A DNA stretch of 64,000 nucleotides, from assembly GCF_007644045.2 (NCBI RefSeq), contig NZ_VMDW02000075.1, positions 62,001 to 126,000 of the forward strand, in the 5' to 3' direction. Origin of the DNA: Vogesella urethralis (GTDB lineage: Bacteria > Pseudomonadota > Gammaproteobacteria > Burkholderiales > Chromobacteriaceae). This document shows, piece after piece, positions 17,164 through 27,401 of the stretch. Within the stretch, counting starts at the first letter, position 1; every line of letters starts with the position of its first letter. Below the pieces are notes generated by a model. The model had not been told where the DNA came from. It made no database searches and saw only the letters and a program-made list of their open reading frames with translations. The translations under genes and the position numbers were made by a program.

Positions 17164-19326
17164 TCAGCCGGCCTTGGCCACCAGACGCCAGGCGTGCAGC
17201 AGCGGCTCGGTGTAACCGGACGGCTGGGCGCAACCCTTGAATACCAGGTCGCACGCGGCCTTGAACGCTACCGAGCTGTCGAAACGGCCGGCCATGTTCT
17301 GGTAAGCCGCGTCGCCGGCGTTCTGCTGGTCTACCACTGCGGCCATGCGTTGCAGCGTTTCGGTAACCTGGGCTTCGGTCACAATGCCGTGGCGCAGCCA
17401 GTTGGCGATGTGCTGGCTGGAGATGCGCAGCGTGGCGCGGTCTTCCATCAGGCCCACGTTGTGGATGTCCGGCACCTTGGAGCAGCCCACGCCCTGGTCG
17501 ATCCAGCGCACCACGTAACCCAGAATGCCCTGCGCGTTGTTGTCCAGTTCCTGCTGGATGTCGGCGGCGCTCCAGTTGGGGTTGGCCGCCACCGGGATGG
17601 TCAGCAGTGCGTCCTGCAGGTCTTCGGCCGGTTGCGCCTCCATGCCTTTCTGCACGTCTTGCACATTCACCTGGTGGTAGTGCAGCGCGTGCAGCACGGC
17701 GGCGGTAGGGGACGGCACCCAGGCGGTGTTGGCGCCGGCTTTCGGGTGGCCGATCTTCTGCTTCAGCATTTCGGCCATCAGGTCCGGCATCGCCCACATG
17801 CCCTTGCCGATCTGGGCGCGGCCACGCAGGCCGCTGGCCAGACCTACCTGCACGTTGTTGCGCTCGTAAGCCTGGATCCAGCTGCTGGTTTTCATGTCAC
17901 CCTTGCGGATCATCGGGCCGGCTTCCATCGAGGTGTGCATCTCGTCGCCGGTACGGTCCAGGAAGCCGGTATTGATGAAGGCCACGCGGTGGCGGGCGGC
18001 GGCAATGCAGGCGGCCAGGTTGACGCTGGTGCGGCGCTCTTCGTCCATGATGCCCAGCTTCACCGTGTACTGCGGCAGGCCGAGCAGGTTTTCCACCGCG
18101 CCGAACAGCGTATTGGCGAATGCCACCTCGTCCGGGCCGTGCATTTTCGGCTTCACGATGTAGATGGAGCCGGTACGCGAGTTGCCACGGCGTTGCTGGT
18201 CGTGCAGTGAGATCAGTGTGGTGACCACGGCGTCCATGATGCCTTCCGGAATCTCGCGACCTTCGCCGTCCAGAATGGCCGGGTTGCTCATCAGGTGGCC
18301 CACGTTACGGATGAACAGCAGGCTGCGACCGTGCAGGGTCAGGCTGCCACCGGCGGCGGCGGTGTACTGGCGGTCGGCGTTCATGCGGCGGGTAAAGGTC
18401 TTGCCGCCCTTGGCCACTTCTTCGGTAAGCGTGCCCAGCATCAGGCCCAGCCAGTTGCGGTACACCACCACCTTGTCGTCGGCGTCCACGGCTGCAACCG
18501 AGTCTTCGCAGTCCATGATGGTGCTGATGGCGGCTTCCATCACGATGTCTTTCACGCCGGCGCCGTCCTGGGCGCCGATGGCGCTTTGCTTGTCGATCTG
18601 GATCTCGAAGTGCAGGCCGTTGTTTTTCAGCAGTACCGCGGTGGGGGCGGCGGCATCGCCGGTGTAGCCGATAAACTGCGCCGGCTGCTTCAGGCCGCTG
18701 CTGCTACCGTTTTGCAGCACCACTTCCAGCTGGCCGTTTGCCACGCGGTAGGCGGCAGCGTCGCTGTGCGAGCCGCTTTCCAGCGCGGCAGCCTGGTCCA
18801 GGAAGGCGCGGCCAAAGGCGATGACCTTGGCGCCGCGTACCGGGTTGTAGCCGCCGGCGCGGGTGGCGCCGTCGTCTTCGCTGATGGCGTCGGTGCCGTA
18901 CAGCGCGTCGTACAGGCTGCCCCAGCGCGCGTTGGCCGCGTTCAGCGCGTAGCGGGCGTTCATCACCGGCACCACCAGTTGCGGGCCGGCTTGTTCGGCC
19001 AGCTCGGTATCGATACGGCTGGTATCGATGCGGCTATCGGCCGGCAGCGGTTTCAGGTAGCCGATGCCGGACAGGAAGGCCTTGTAGGCGGCCATGTCGG
19101 CAATCGGGCCCGGGTGCTGGCGGTGCCAGGCGTCGATCTCGCTTTGCAGGCGGTCGCGCTCGGCCAGCAGGGCGCGGTTTTGCGGGGCCAGTTCGTGTAC
19201 CAGTGCGTCAAAGCCTTGCCAGAATGCATCGCTGGCAATGCCGGTACCGGGCAGGGCTTCCTGCTCGATGAAGTCGTGAAGGTTGGCCGCAACGGCGAGG
19301 CGATGCTTCTGGATGCGTGCAGTCAT
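17164..19326 (-). CDS. glcB: Malate synthase G
   Basis: 720 residues from ATG 19326 (E. coli GlcB has 723); an upstream in-frame ATG at 19362 lacks family similarity. Sequence marks include the conserved [39 protein letters not shown]-like [41 protein letters not shown] and [13 protein letters not shown]. It condenses glyoxylate and acetyl-CoA to malate in the glyoxylate bypass or after glycolate oxidation, in the cytoplasm. It is a single gene with a terminator. A LysR gene is divergently placed 132 bases away and is a likely regulator. Confidence 0.95.
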   Translation of the reverse strand: MTARIQKHRLAVAANLHDFIEQEALPGTGIASDAFWQGFDALVHELAPQNRALLAERDRLQSEIDAWHRQHPGPIADMAAYKAFLSGIGYLKPLPADSRIDTSRIDTELAEQAGPQLVVPVMNARYALNAANARWGSLYDALYGTDAISEDDGATRAGGYNPVRGAKVIAFGRAFLDQAAALESGSHSDAAAYRVANGQLEVVLQNGSSSGLKQPAQFIGYTGDAAAPTAVLLKNNGLHFEIQIDKQSAIGAQDGAGVKDIVMEAAISTIMDCEDSVAAVDADDKVVVYRNWLGLMLGTLTEEVAKGGKTFTRRMNADRQYTAAAGGSLTLHGRSLLFIRNVGHLMSNPAILDGEGREIPEGIMDAVVTTLISLHDQQRRGNSRTGSIYIVKPKMHGPDEVAFANTLFGAVENLLGLPQYTVKLGIMDEERRTSVNLAACIAAARHRVAFINTGFLDRTGDEMHTSMEAGPMIRKGDMKTSSWIQAYERNNVQVGLASGLRGRAQIGKGMWAMPDLMAEMLKQKIGHPKAGANTAWVPSPTAAVLHALHYHQVNVQDVQKGMEAQPAEDLQDALLTIPVAANPNWSAADIQQELDNNAQGILGYVVRWIDQGVGCSKVPDIHNVGLMEDRATLRISSQHIANWLRHGIVTEAQVTETLQRMAAVVDQQNAGDAAYQNMAGRFDSSVAFKAACDLVFKGCAQPSGYTEPLLHAWRLVAKAG

Positions 19327-19458
19327 GGAAGGCTCTCTTTGTCGTGTTGCGCGGCTGCGCATGGGTTTGGAATAAGTATCGATGGGCTCAGTGTAGCCAT
19401 GTTGCTGCGCTGCGCAAAGCGCTAAAATGCCATAACATTTTTTACTTTTGGTGCCGTA

Positions 19459-20355
19459 ATGGACGTGTTCAAGCAGCTGGAAACCTTTGTTTCAGTGGTG
19501 AATCTGGGCAGTCTGTCGGCGGCAGCGCGGCAGGAAGACGTGGTGCCGGCCATCATCGGCCGCCGGCTGGACGCGCTGGAGCACCGTTTGGGCGTCAAAC
19601 TGCTGGTGCGCACCACGCGCAGCATTTCGCTGACGCAGGAAGGCAATGCTTTTTATGAGGACTGCCAGCGCATCCTGGGCGAGCTGTCGGAGGCCGAGTC
19701 GGCCGTAGCCAGCGGCAGTGCCCGCGCCCGCGGCCATTTGCGCTTGTCGGCACCGGCCGGCTTTGGCCGCCGCCATGTGGCGCCGCACGTGGCCAGCTTT
19801 TTGCGGCTGCACCCCGATATCCGCATCACGCTGGACCTGTCCGATCGGCTGACCGACCTGGTGCGCGACCGTATCGACTGTGCGATCCGTATTTCCGATT
19901 TGTCTGATTCCACGCTGATCGCGGTGCGACTGGCCGAAAACCGCCGCGTGGTGGTGGCGGCGCCGGCGTACCTGGCGCGGCGCGGTACGCCGAAGACGCT
20001 GGCCGACCTGGAGCAGCACGATTGCCTGTCGCTGGGTGAAAGCCAGAGCCGCGGCTGGACGTTCAAGGTAGGCGGCGAGCTGGTGAACCTGAAAGTGCGC
20101 GGTGCGCTGGAGTGTAACGACGGCGCCGTGCTGCACGATTGGGCCTTGCAGGGGCTGGGGCTGACCTGGCGCTCGATGTGGGAAGTGAAAGACGACATCA
20201 CCGATGGCCGCCTGGTGACGGTGCTGGACCGTTTTTCGTCGCCGGATTACCCGGTTTATGCGGTGGTGGCGCAAAGAAAATACCTGCCGGGGCGGGTGCG
20301 CTTGTTCATCGAGCACCTGAAAACCGTGTACGCCACGCCGGGGTATTGGGATTGA
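19459..20355 (+). CDS. LysR family transcriptional regulator divergent from glcB
   Basis: 298 residues. N-terminal helix-turn-helix [59 protein letters not shown], then the two-lobe effector domain with the CrgA-like [22 protein letters not shown] and [20 protein letters not shown]. The divergent layout with glcB is the usual sign of a LysR regulator controlling its neighbour, so a role in glyoxylate or acetate metabolism is inferred. A sequence AT-rich patch lies between the two starts at about 19375-19455. Confidence 0.87.
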   Translation: MDVFKQLETFVSVVNLGSLSAAARQEDVVPAIIGRRLDALEHRLGVKLLVRTTRSISLTQEGNAFYEDCQRILGELSEAESAVASGSARARGHLRLSAPAGFGRRHVAPHVASFLRLHPDIRITLDLSDRLTDLVRDRIDCAIRISDLSDSTLIAVRLAENRRVVVAAPAYLARRGTPKTLADLEQHDCLSLGESQSRGWTFKVGGELVNLKVRGALECNDGAVLHDWALQGLGLTWRSMWEVKDDITDGRLVTVLDRFSSPDYPVYAVVAQRKYLPGRVRLFIEHLKTVYATPGYWD

Positions 20356-20442
20356 TGGTGCCGTTTGTGGCGTGCAAGTTTTTGAAAAATAGCGTTTTTT
20401 TGAAAATGAATTAGAAAATTGCATTAATTCTACAAAAAACGC

Positions 20443-20471
20443 TTGACGCCAAGGGCGGTCAGGAGCATACT
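20443..20471 (+). promoter_or_regulatory. Sigma-70 promoter of tRNA-Tyr
   Basis: TTGACG at 20443-20448, 17-base spacer, CATACT at 20466-20471, and an AT-rich upstream stretch (20390-20440) that could be an UP element. The tRNA begins 15 bases after the -10 box. Confidence 0.75.
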
Positions 20472-20485
20472 TCGTTTCCTGATGT

Positions 20486-20570
20486 GGCGGGATTCCCGAG
20501 CGGTCAAAGGGAGCAGATTGTAAATCTGCCGGCTCTGCCTTCGAAGGTTCGAATCCTTCTCCCGCCACCA
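20486..20570 (+). tRNA. tRNA-Tyr (anticodon GTA)
   Basis: 85 bases with encoded CCA end. The acceptor stem GGCGGGA pairs exactly with TCCCGCC. The anticodon stem GCAGA/TCTGC encloses TTGTAAA, giving anticodon GTA. A long class II variable arm (GGCTCTGCCTTCG region) and T-loop GGTTCGAATCC are present, as expected for bacterial tRNA-Tyr. The 350-base space between the LysR gene and corA-like gene holds its promoter, this tRNA and its terminator. Confidence 0.96.
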
Positions 20571-20579
20571 CAGATTCAG

Positions 20580-20609
20580 AAAAGCCCGTGTCGAAAGACG
20601 CGGGCTTTT
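20580..20609 (+). terminator. Intrinsic terminator after tRNA-Tyr
   Basis: Stem AAAAGCCCGTG / ACGCGGGCTTTT with loop TCGAAAG and a run of T at the end, 10 bases after the tRNA CCA. Confidence 0.9.
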
Positions 20610-20705
20610 CGCATTGTGCGATTGCTTTGCCTGGCAAGTTGGCCGCAGATGCGGTGCAGCCATGCCCGGGCAGGGCGCAGCGTGGCCGCCCTGCCAAAGT
20701 GGCCG

Positions 20706-21677
20706 CTACAGCCAGCCCGACTTTTTGAAGCGCCACCACAGGATGGCATCCAGCACCAGCATGATCAGCAGCGTCACCGGGTAGCCGTCTACCGATTTCA
20801 GCTCCGGCATGTGCTCGAAGTTCATGCCGTAGATACCGGCGATCATGGTGGGCACGGCAAACAGCGCCGCCCAGGCGGCCAACTTCTTGCTGACGCTGGA
20901 GTCGTCCAGCGAGATCATCGCCAGGTTCACCTGAATGGCGGTGGACAGCATGTCGCGTTGCGACTCCAGGTTGCGGATGATGCGCGCCAGGTGGTCGTCC
21001 ACGTCGCGGTAGTAATCCTGCAGCCCGCCGCACACGCGGGGCACACGGCCGCCGTGCAGGCGGGCAGTGGCTTCGTGCAGCGGCACCAGCGCGTGGCTCA
21101 CCAGCACCAGCTTGCGCTTCAGCGCGTACAGGTCTTCGATGTTTTGCCGCGCCGAACCATTGCGCGAAAACAGCCGGTCTTCCAGTGCCTCCAGCTCGTC
21201 CTCCAGCTGGTGCATTACCGAAAAATAGCGGTCCACCACCGCGTCCATCAGCGCATAGAACACAAAACCGGCGCCGTGTTGCAGCAGGTGCGGTTCTTTC
21301 TCGCAGCGGTCGCGCACGTTCTGGAAGCCCTTGCGCGTGCCGTTGCGGATCGACAGCACGTAATTGGCGCCCACGAACACGTCCACCTCGCCTTCGCTGA
21401 GCGTGCCTTCGTCGTCCAGTTGCAGGGTTTTCATCACGCAGAACAGCATGTCGCCGTACTCGTCCAGCTTGGGGCGCTGGTGGCCGTGCTGCGCGTCTTC
21501 TATGGCCAGCTCGTGCAAGCCGAACTGCTCACCCAGTGCCGTAATTTCGCTGGGTAGCGGGTCTTTCAGTGCTACCCAGACAAAACAGTCCGGGCGCAGC
21601 AGCGTGTCGTGGATGTCGGCGACGGCGATGTCGCCCAGTTTCTGGCCGTTCTGGTAGGCCACGCAGTTGATCAGCAT
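20706..21677 (-). CDS. corA: CorA family magnesium/cobalt transporter
   Basis: 323 residues from ATG 21677 (AAGG 9 bases upstream; the open frame reaches 21707). Long N-terminal cytoplasmic domain, then two C-terminal membrane helices. The pore motif YGMNFEHMPEL with the GMN signature and the short positively charged tail RFKKSGWL are present. The CorA pentamer is gated by cytoplasmic Mg2+ and moves Mg2+ (also Co2+, Ni2+) inward. It is a single gene with no metal genes next to it. GMN is intact, so this is not the ZntB branch with altered motif (ZntB also has GMN, so zinc export cannot be fully excluded). Confidence 0.85.
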   Translation of the reverse strand: MLINCVAYQNGQKLGDIAVADIHDTLLRPDCFVWVALKDPLPSEITALGEQFGLHELAIEDAQHGHQRPKLDEYGDMLFCVMKTLQLDDEGTLSEGEVDVFVGANYVLSIRNGTRKGFQNVRDRCEKEPHLLQHGAGFVFYALMDAVVDRYFSVMHQLEDELEALEDRLFSRNGSARQNIEDLYALKRKLVLVSHALVPLHEATARLHGGRVPRVCGGLQDYYRDVDDHLARIIRNLESQRDMLSTAIQVNLAMISLDDSSVSKKLAAWAALFAVPTMIAGIYGMNFEHMPELKSVDGYPVTLLIMLVLDAILWWRFKKSGWL

Positions 21678-21950
21678 GCCGGGTACCTTATGCGTTTGTG
21701 CGGCCAACCTGGCTGTCGGCGCTTATGGGTCGGGGCAGGGTATGTCTGCATTGTTGTCTTTGTGCCCGGGCTTTGCCAGCCTGGGCAGGCAAGGGAGGGC
21801 GGCCCGCCCCGTCGCGCCGGCACCGTCACATCGTACTGGCTGGCATTTATTGCCAGCGATGCGCGGCCCGGCAGCAGGCTTGCGGTGCCGCCGGCTTGAA
21901 AACGGCGACATTGCGGCCATCTGCCTGTTTTGCCCTAGAGAGCGGAGCCT

Positions 21951-23705
21951 GTGGTGAGTACGCCGACACTGTTGCAGAAATTCCTGCCGCTGGGGGGCTT
22001 GCTGCCTTTCCTGCGGCCTTATCGCGGCCGTATGTGGCTGGCCGGCCTGGCGCTGTTGCTGGCGGCGGGGGCCACCTTGCTGCTGCCGGTGGCGTTCCGT
22101 TACCTGATCGATCACGCCTTTGTGCAGCAGGCGGCGGTGGATCGCTACTTCCTGTTGTTGTTCGGCCTGGCCGCCGCGCTGGCGCTGTTTACCGCGCTGC
22201 GCTTTTATCTGGTGTCGTGGCTGGGCGAGCGCGTTACCGCCGACCTGCGCAACGCGGTGTACCGCCACGTCATCGCCATGAGCCCGCAGTATTTCGAGAC
22301 GCTGCAAACCGGCGAGGTGCTGTCGCGGCTGACCACCGATACCACGCTGGTGCAGACGGTGGTGGGCACCAGCCTGTCGATGGGCCTGCGCAACCTGTTG
22401 CTGATGCTGGGCGGTCTGGTGATGTTGACGGTGACCAGCCCCAGCCTCACCGGCTACATCCTGCTGACGCTATTGCTGGTGATCGTGCCGATCCTGGTTT
22501 ACGGCCGCCGCGTGCGGGCGCTGTCGCGTGCCAGCCAGGACCGCATTGCCGATTCCAGCGCGCTGGCCGGTGAAAAGCTGAACGCGGCGCAGACGGTGCA
22601 GGCGTTTGCCCAGGAAGGCGCCGAGGTGGCGCGCTTCGAGGCCTCGGTGGCGCACAGTTTCGACACCGCGCTGGCACGCATCGGCGCCCGCAGCCAGCTT
22701 ACCGCCTTGGTGATCCTGCTGGTGTTTGCCGCCATCGTGTTCGTGCTGTGGCTGGGCGCGCACGCGGTGCTGGCCGGGCAGATGAGCAGCGGCCAGCTGG
22801 CGCAGTTCATCCTGTACGCGGTGGTGACCGCCGGTGCCATCGGCGCCGTGGCCGAGGTGTGGGGCGACCTGCAACGCGCGGCCGGCGCCACCGAGCGGCT
22901 GCTGGCCTTGCTGGCGCAACGCTCGCCGGTGCAGCCGCCGGCGCAGCCCTTGCCGCTGCCGGCCAGTGGTGACGGGCTGCGGCTGCAGGATGTCGGCTTT
23001 GCCTACCCGTCGCGCCCCGAGCAGCCGTCGCTGCAGGGGCTGAACCTGCACGTACGCCCGGGCGAGCACGTGGCGCTGGTGGGGCCGTCCGGTGCTGGCA
23101 AGACCACGCTGTTCCAGCTGCTGCTGCGTTTTTACGACCCGCAAGTTGGCCGCATCTTGCTGAACGGCGTGGCCATCGACCAGCTGGAGCCGGCCGCCCT
23201 GCGCCGCCATATCGGCATCGTGCTGCAAGACACGGTGATCTTTGCCAGCAGCGCGCTGGAAAACATCCGCTACGGCCGCCCGGAGGCCAGCGATGACGAG
23301 GTGATCGCCGCAGCCCGCGCTGCTGCCGCGCACGACTTTATCGAAAAGCTGCCTAACGGCTACCACAGCTTTCTGGGCGAGCGCGGCGTGCGCTTGTCCG
23401 GCGGCCAGCGCCAGCGCATTGCCATTGCCCGCGCCATCCTGAAGAACCCGCCCATCCTGCTGCTGGACGAAGCCACCAGCGCGCTGGACGCCGAGTCGGA
23501 GCAGCTGGTGCAGCAGGCGCTGGAGCAGGCCGCTGCCGGCCGCACCACGCTGGTGATCGCCCACCGCCTGGCTACTGTGCGCCAGGCCGACCGCATTATC
23601 GTGCTGGACGGCGGCCGCATGGTGGCCGAAGGCCGTCACGAACAGCTGCTGCAAAGCTCGCCGCTGTACGCCAGGTTGGCCGCATTGCAGTTTGGCCAGG
23701 CGTAG
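21951..23705 (+). CDS. ABC exporter, fused membrane and ATPase domains
   Basis: 584 residues. Six membrane helices (about residues 20-310) with an ABC_membrane domain, followed by one ATPase: Walker A GPSGAGKTT, Q-loop GIVLQDTVIFA, signature RLSGGQRQRIAIARAI, Walker B ILLLDEATSALD, and switch His in IAHRL. This is a half-transporter of the MsbA/BmrA/Sav1866 type acting as a homodimer to export lipids, drugs or peptides. Start is GTG 21951 or the next GTG, with AGCGGAG upstream. The gene for YejK follows after 61 bases, without obvious functional link. Substrate unknown. Confidence 0.87.
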   Translation: MVSTPTLLQKFLPLGGLLPFLRPYRGRMWLAGLALLLAAGATLLLPVAFRYLIDHAFVQQAAVDRYFLLLFGLAAALALFTALRFYLVSWLGERVTADLRNAVYRHVIAMSPQYFETLQTGEVLSRLTTDTTLVQTVVGTSLSMGLRNLLLMLGGLVMLTVTSPSLTGYILLTLLLVIVPILVYGRRVRALSRASQDRIADSSALAGEKLNAAQTVQAFAQEGAEVARFEASVAHSFDTALARIGARSQLTALVILLVFAAIVFVLWLGAHAVLAGQMSSGQLAQFILYAVVTAGAIGAVAEVWGDLQRAAGATERLLALLAQRSPVQPPAQPLPLPASGDGLRLQDVGFAYPSRPEQPSLQGLNLHVRPGEHVALVGPSGAGKTTLFQLLLRFYDPQVGRILLNGVAIDQLEPAALRRHIGIVLQDTVIFASSALENIRYGRPEASDDEVIAAARAAAAHDFIEKLPNGYHSFLGERGVRLSGGQRQRIAIARAILKNPPILLLDEATSALDAESEQLVQQALEQAAAGRTTLVIAHRLATVRQADRIIVLDGGRMVAEGRHEQLLQSSPLYARLAALQFGQA

Positions 23706-23766
23706 GGCCTGGCGGCCGGATGTGCGATAATCGCCACCCGTTTTTCAGCCCTTAACAGGAAGCATC

Positions 23767-24777
23767 ATGCAGATAACCGAAGCCCGCGTAGAACGTCTGG
23801 TGGTACACCGTGTCGGCAACCCGGCCCGCAGCGAGCCCTTGCAGCTGTCCGGCAAGGCCACCCAGGTGGACGAGGGTGTGTCGGCGCTGATCCTGGACGG
23901 CTACCTGAAAGGCATTGTCTCCGACAAGAAAAAGTACCAGTTCTATCACGAGAGCGACCTCAACCTGAACGAGCTGTACCACTACAGCCGCCAGTTCTTC
24001 CGTGGCGAGGCCGACCTGCTGGAAGTATCGCAGCGCATCGCCAAACACCTGTACGCCCGCTCGCAGCACCCCAACATCATGGCCGGCGACCTGCTGGTGA
24101 TCCTGTTCTCCGGCCTGAGCGACGGCGACCGCGAGGTGCGTGCGCTGGGCCTCTTTAAGGCTGAAATCCAGGAAGACTTCCTCACCATCGTGGAAAGCGG
24201 CGAGGTGTTCGACATCAGCCACGCCAGCGGCATCAACCCGCGCCTGATCGACAAGGGCGCGCTGTTGCTGGAGCACGGCCCGCTGCTGTACGCGGTGGAC
24301 CGCCAGGGTAACGAGGCCAAGTTCTGGCTGGACGATTTCCTGCAGGCCATGCGCGTGCCCGATACCAGCACCAGCAGCAAGGTGGTGGCCGAGGTGCTGG
24401 AGCAGATCTCGGAAGAAATTGAAGACCCGCAAGAGCAGGTGCGCTTCAAGGACGAAGTGATGAACCTGTGCAAGACCGAGCCGGAGCTGTCGCCACGCCA
24501 GATGGGCAGCATGGCCGAACGCTACGTGGGCTCGGAAGAGGTGGGCCGCCTGTTCGATAACGCCGCCGAAAGCTACGGCTTTTCGCTGGAAAGCGACGCG
24601 CCTCTGCCGGCGCAGTCGGTGGCCAAGCGGCTGGAAAAGAGCTGGAGCAAGGTCGGCATCGGCCACGGCGTCAGCCTGCTGCTGCCGTCCGACCTCAGCC
24701 TGCAGAACGTACGCAGCATGAAGGGCGAGAACGGCGAGCTGACGCTGACGCTGTTTTTGCAGCAGAAAGAAGACTGA
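23767..24777 (+). CDS. yejK: Nucleoid-associated protein YejK (NdpA)
   Basis: 336 residues, matching the about 335 of E. coli YejK. Conserved segments: ARVERLVVHRVGNPARSEPLQLS at the start, ALILDGYLKGIVSDKKKYQFYHESDLNLNELYHY and FVRFKDEVMN-like QVRFKDEVMNLCKTEP. The C-terminal end has LPSDLSLQNV. The protein binds the nucleoid; its exact role is not known. It is the last gene before a double-hairpin terminator. Confidence 0.9.
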   Translation: MQITEARVERLVVHRVGNPARSEPLQLSGKATQVDEGVSALILDGYLKGIVSDKKKYQFYHESDLNLNELYHYSRQFFRGEADLLEVSQRIAKHLYARSQHPNIMAGDLLVILFSGLSDGDREVRALGLFKAEIQEDFLTIVESGEVFDISHASGINPRLIDKGALLLEHGPLLYAVDRQGNEAKFWLDDFLQAMRVPDTSTSSKVVAEVLEQISEEIEDPQEQVRFKDEVMNLCKTEPELSPRQMGSMAERYVGSEEVGRLFDNAAESYGFSLESDAPLPAQSVAKRLEKSWSKVGIGHGVSLLLPSDLSLQNVRSMKGENGELTLTLFLQQKED

Positions 24778-24786
24778 TCGTTGCCT

Positions 24787-24860
24787 GATGCTGACTAGAG
24801 CGTCAGCATCAACGCCATAACAGCGCGGCCACGGTCATGACCGTGGCCGCGCTGTCTTTT
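24787..24860 (+). terminator. Double hairpin terminator after yejK
   Basis: First hairpin GATGCTGAC / GTCAGCATC (24787-24810), then an 18-bp perfect palindrome at 24820-24855 (ACAGCGCGGCCACGGTCA and its complement) directly followed by CTTTT. The convergent glycosyltransferase gene ends 11 bases later. Confidence 0.85.
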
Positions 24861-24870
24861 AGGGGTCGTG

Positions 24871-26118
24871 TTACGGCTGTCCGATCAGCCGGCGCTGGCT
24901 ACGCAAGGCTCGGATGTCGGCCACGATGGTGGCAGCACGGTTTTCCCAGCGATGGTGCTTGCGGACGTGAGCGGTAGCCTGCTGTCCGATATCGCGCAAG
25001 GTGTCGTGCCGGTTTTTCCATAGTGCCAGCGTCTCGCGCAGGGTTTCAGGCTGGTAAGCGATATAGTGCTCGCCATCATTGAAATAGGCCTGGACGTCAT
25101 GTGCCGGGTCATAGTCGGTATGGTTGATCAGGATGGTGCCACCCGCAGCCATGCACTCCAGCACCCGCTGATGCATGCCGAATGCCCCGTTATGCAGGTT
25201 GAACTGGCTGCGACGATAGACGTTTGCCAGCTCGCTGCCCCAGCTCAGGTTTCGCTGGTAGTAAGGGGCCAGCCGTTCCCAGCCCAGCCACTGGTTGGGG
25301 CCGTACAGCGCCAGCTGCAGCCCCTCGTCCAGGGCGGCGCAGGCATTGCTTAATCTATCCGGAATGCGTGGCAGCTCGGTGTCCAGCAGTAACAGGGTCC
25401 AGTGCGAGCCAAACAGGGCCAGCATCTCGTCTACGCTGATGGCAATGCCCAGCCGGCGGTTGATCTCGTCGGTCATCAGCTGGTGGATGTCACCGGTGGA
25501 GTGGCGGCTGATGGACACCTTGTACTGGTAGCTCAGGCTGAAAATGAGGTCGCCTACCGATACTTGGCGCCCTTGATGCCGTGCGATGACTTGCTCATGC
25601 ATGTCGGGCGTAGGTTTGATCGGTTTGGGGATATAGCCACAGATGGACGCCAGGCCAGGCTCTGGCCGACTGTCTGGCAGATTGGGGTACAGCTCGGTAT
25701 CGGCACCCGGTTGCAGGATTCTCCATTCCTGTTTGGTGGCCTGGGCCTGCAGGCCGAAATAGTCGGCTTTCAATAGGCCGTACAGCAGGTCGCTGCCGCC
25801 AAAACGTGGGTCGGCACGGTGTAGCAGTTTATTGCCGCTAACCGGGTCCTGATGCCAGGCATCTTGAATCCAGCAAAGGTGAAGACAGGACGCCGGCAAG
25901 GACAGTGGCGACTGGCCTCGTGTGCGGTTGATCTCGAACACGGCATCCGGGCACAGCTTGTCCAGCTCGTTGCTCAGTGCCTCGGCGGGCTTGTCTGCAT
26001 CCAACAGCTGGCAGTCCACGCCAATACGGTGAAACCCCTTCATCAGGGCAAAGCACATGTTCAACAGATAGGTGTTGCTGGTGCTGCACAGTATGGCCAG
26101 TCGCAGAGAGGTCATCAT
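24871..26118 (-). CDS. CgeB-like glycosyltransferase
   Basis: 415 residues, soluble. The C-terminal third is like the glycosyltransferase 1_2 domain of CgeB/spore maturation proteins: SQFNLHNGAFGMHQRVLECMAAGGTILIN, then YIAYQPETLRETLALW and an end rich in basic residues. The N-terminal half resembles a Rossmann-like acceptor domain (LAILCSTSNTYLLNMCFALMKGF). Its start ATG overlaps the stop of the radical SAM gene by one base (TGATG), so translation is coupled. The pair lies in a lower-GC stretch. The modified molecule is unknown. Confidence 0.7.
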   Translation of the reverse strand: MMTSLRLAILCSTSNTYLLNMCFALMKGFHRIGVDCQLLDADKPAEALSNELDKLCPDAVFEINRTRGQSPLSLPASCLHLCWIQDAWHQDPVSGNKLLHRADPRFGGSDLLYGLLKADYFGLQAQATKQEWRILQPGADTELYPNLPDSRPEPGLASICGYIPKPIKPTPDMHEQVIARHQGRQVSVGDLIFSLSYQYKVSISRHSTGDIHQLMTDEINRRLGIAISVDEMLALFGSHWTLLLLDTELPRIPDRLSNACAALDEGLQLALYGPNQWLGWERLAPYYQRNLSWGSELANVYRRSQFNLHNGAFGMHQRVLECMAAGGTILINHTDYDPAHDVQAYFNDGEHYIAYQPETLRETLALWKNRHDTLRDIGQQATAHVRKHHRWENRAATIVADIRALRSQRRLIGQP

Positions 26119-27401
26119 CAGTTTACGAATACCGGCATGTCATCGCGTTTGAAGTAACGCACGTAGTCATCAATGATCAGGCGCAGTTCTTCTTCTTCCT
26201 CTTCGGAGCGGATTTCCGGAATGATGAAATCCGGCACCGGGTTCTTGCAGAACTCGGTCCAGAAGTCTTTCTTGAATTTGCCGGTGCGCAGCAGCTCTTC
26301 GTAGTAGGGGGTTTCCGCTAGTGGCGACAATAAGTTGAAGTAAGGCAGCTTGATGCCCAGGTCGCGGATGCGCTGTGGCAGGGTGCGGCGATACTCGCTG
26401 GTTTCACCGGGCGCGCCGATGATGAAGTAGCCGAGGATGTCGATGCCGTACTGCTGACATAACGTGGAAAACTGCTCGATGTGCTTGTAGCGGGAGGACT
26501 TTTTGAAGCCTGCCAGGATGGTATCGTCCAGGCTCTCGATGCCGACATGCAGGCGCTTGCAGCCGGCCTCGGCCAGATCGGCGATAACCGATTCCCGCAC
26601 TTCCACCGTGCCCCTGGCGCTCCAGTCTACCTTGATGTTTTCGCGCACCAGCGCTTTGGACATTTCGCTGACACGGTTGCGGTTGACGTTGAACGCATCG
26701 TCCAGAATATGGATCGAGGTGGCGCCCAGGTCGATCAGCGCTTTGAACTCCTCGACGCAGCGCTCCGCAGACTTGAAATTGAAGGTTTTCTGCTGTACGT
26801 CGCAGTAGGTACAGGCGTAGGGGCAGCCTTTTGAGCTGAACATCGGCAAACGCAAGGCACCCACGTCAAACAACAGGTCTTCGTTTTTTTCGATCCGGTA
26901 ATCGTCAATATTGAGCAGATGGCGCGCCGGCAGCGGGATGGTGTTCAGGTTGACTTGGCCACCCCAAAACACGCCTTCCGGGCAGCCAGCTTGCAGCCAT
27001 TGCGGGAAGGTGACTTCGGCATCGTCCACGAATACGGCGTGGGCACCCTGTTCCAGAATGTAGTTGTAGCTCTTGGTAGCGTGCGGGCCGCCGACAATCT
27101 TGATGGGCGCGCTGGTGCGTTGCAGGATTTGCACCATGGCCCAGGCACGGTAGGTAACCACCGACAGGCCCAGTACATCCGGTGCCCAGGCTTCGATCTG
27201 GTCGATGGTTTCCTGCAGGTCCAGCCCCAGGCTGGCAGCATCCAGCACCTTCACTTCGTATTCCGGCGGGACGCAAGCCGCAAGGCTCAAGACACCCAGC
27301 GGCATGTATTTGACGGCTTTGTTCTTGTAGAACTTGGCGGTGACGCGATCACGAACCTCACCTTCGTAAGGCATGACGACAAACAGGATTTTTTTGGGTT
27401 T
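26118..27401 (-). CDS. B12-binding radical SAM protein (BchE/P-methylase class)
   Basis: 427 residues from GTG 27401, preferred because GGAA stands 8 bases upstream and the B12 fold begins just after; the open frame reaches 27479. N-terminal cobalamin-binding-like domain (KKILFVVMPYEG, DVLGLSVVTY, KIVGGPHAT; the DxHxxG lower-ligand motif is not evident), then radical SAM core with CxxxCxxC at about Cys193, Cys197, Cys200 (KGCPYACTYC), followed by LHVGIESLDDTIL and YFIIGAPGET. Such enzymes do radical methylation, ring formation or other difficult C-H chemistry. It is translationally coupled to a glycosyltransferase. Substrate unknown. Confidence 0.82.
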   Translation of the reverse strand, partial: KPKKILFVVMPYEGEVRDRVTAKFYKNKAVKYMPLGVLSLAACVPPEYEVKVLDAASLGLDLQETIDQIEAWAPDVLGLSVVTYRAWAMVQILQRTSAPIKIVGGPHATKSYNYILEQGAHAVFVDDAEVTFPQWLQAGCPEGVFWGGQVNLNTIPLPARHLLNIDDYRIEKNEDLLFDVGALRLPMFSSKGCPYACTYCDVQQKTFNFKSAERCVEEFKALIDLGATSIHILDDAFNVNRNRVSEMSKALVRENIKVDWSARGTVEVRESVIADLAEAGCKRLHVGIESLDDTILAGFKKSSRYKHIEQFSTLCQQYGIDILGYFIIGAPGETSEYRRTLPQRIRDLGIKLPYFNLLSPLAETPYYEELLRTGKFKKDFWTEFCKNPVPDFIIPEIRSEEEEEELRLIIDDYVRYFKRDDMPVFVN

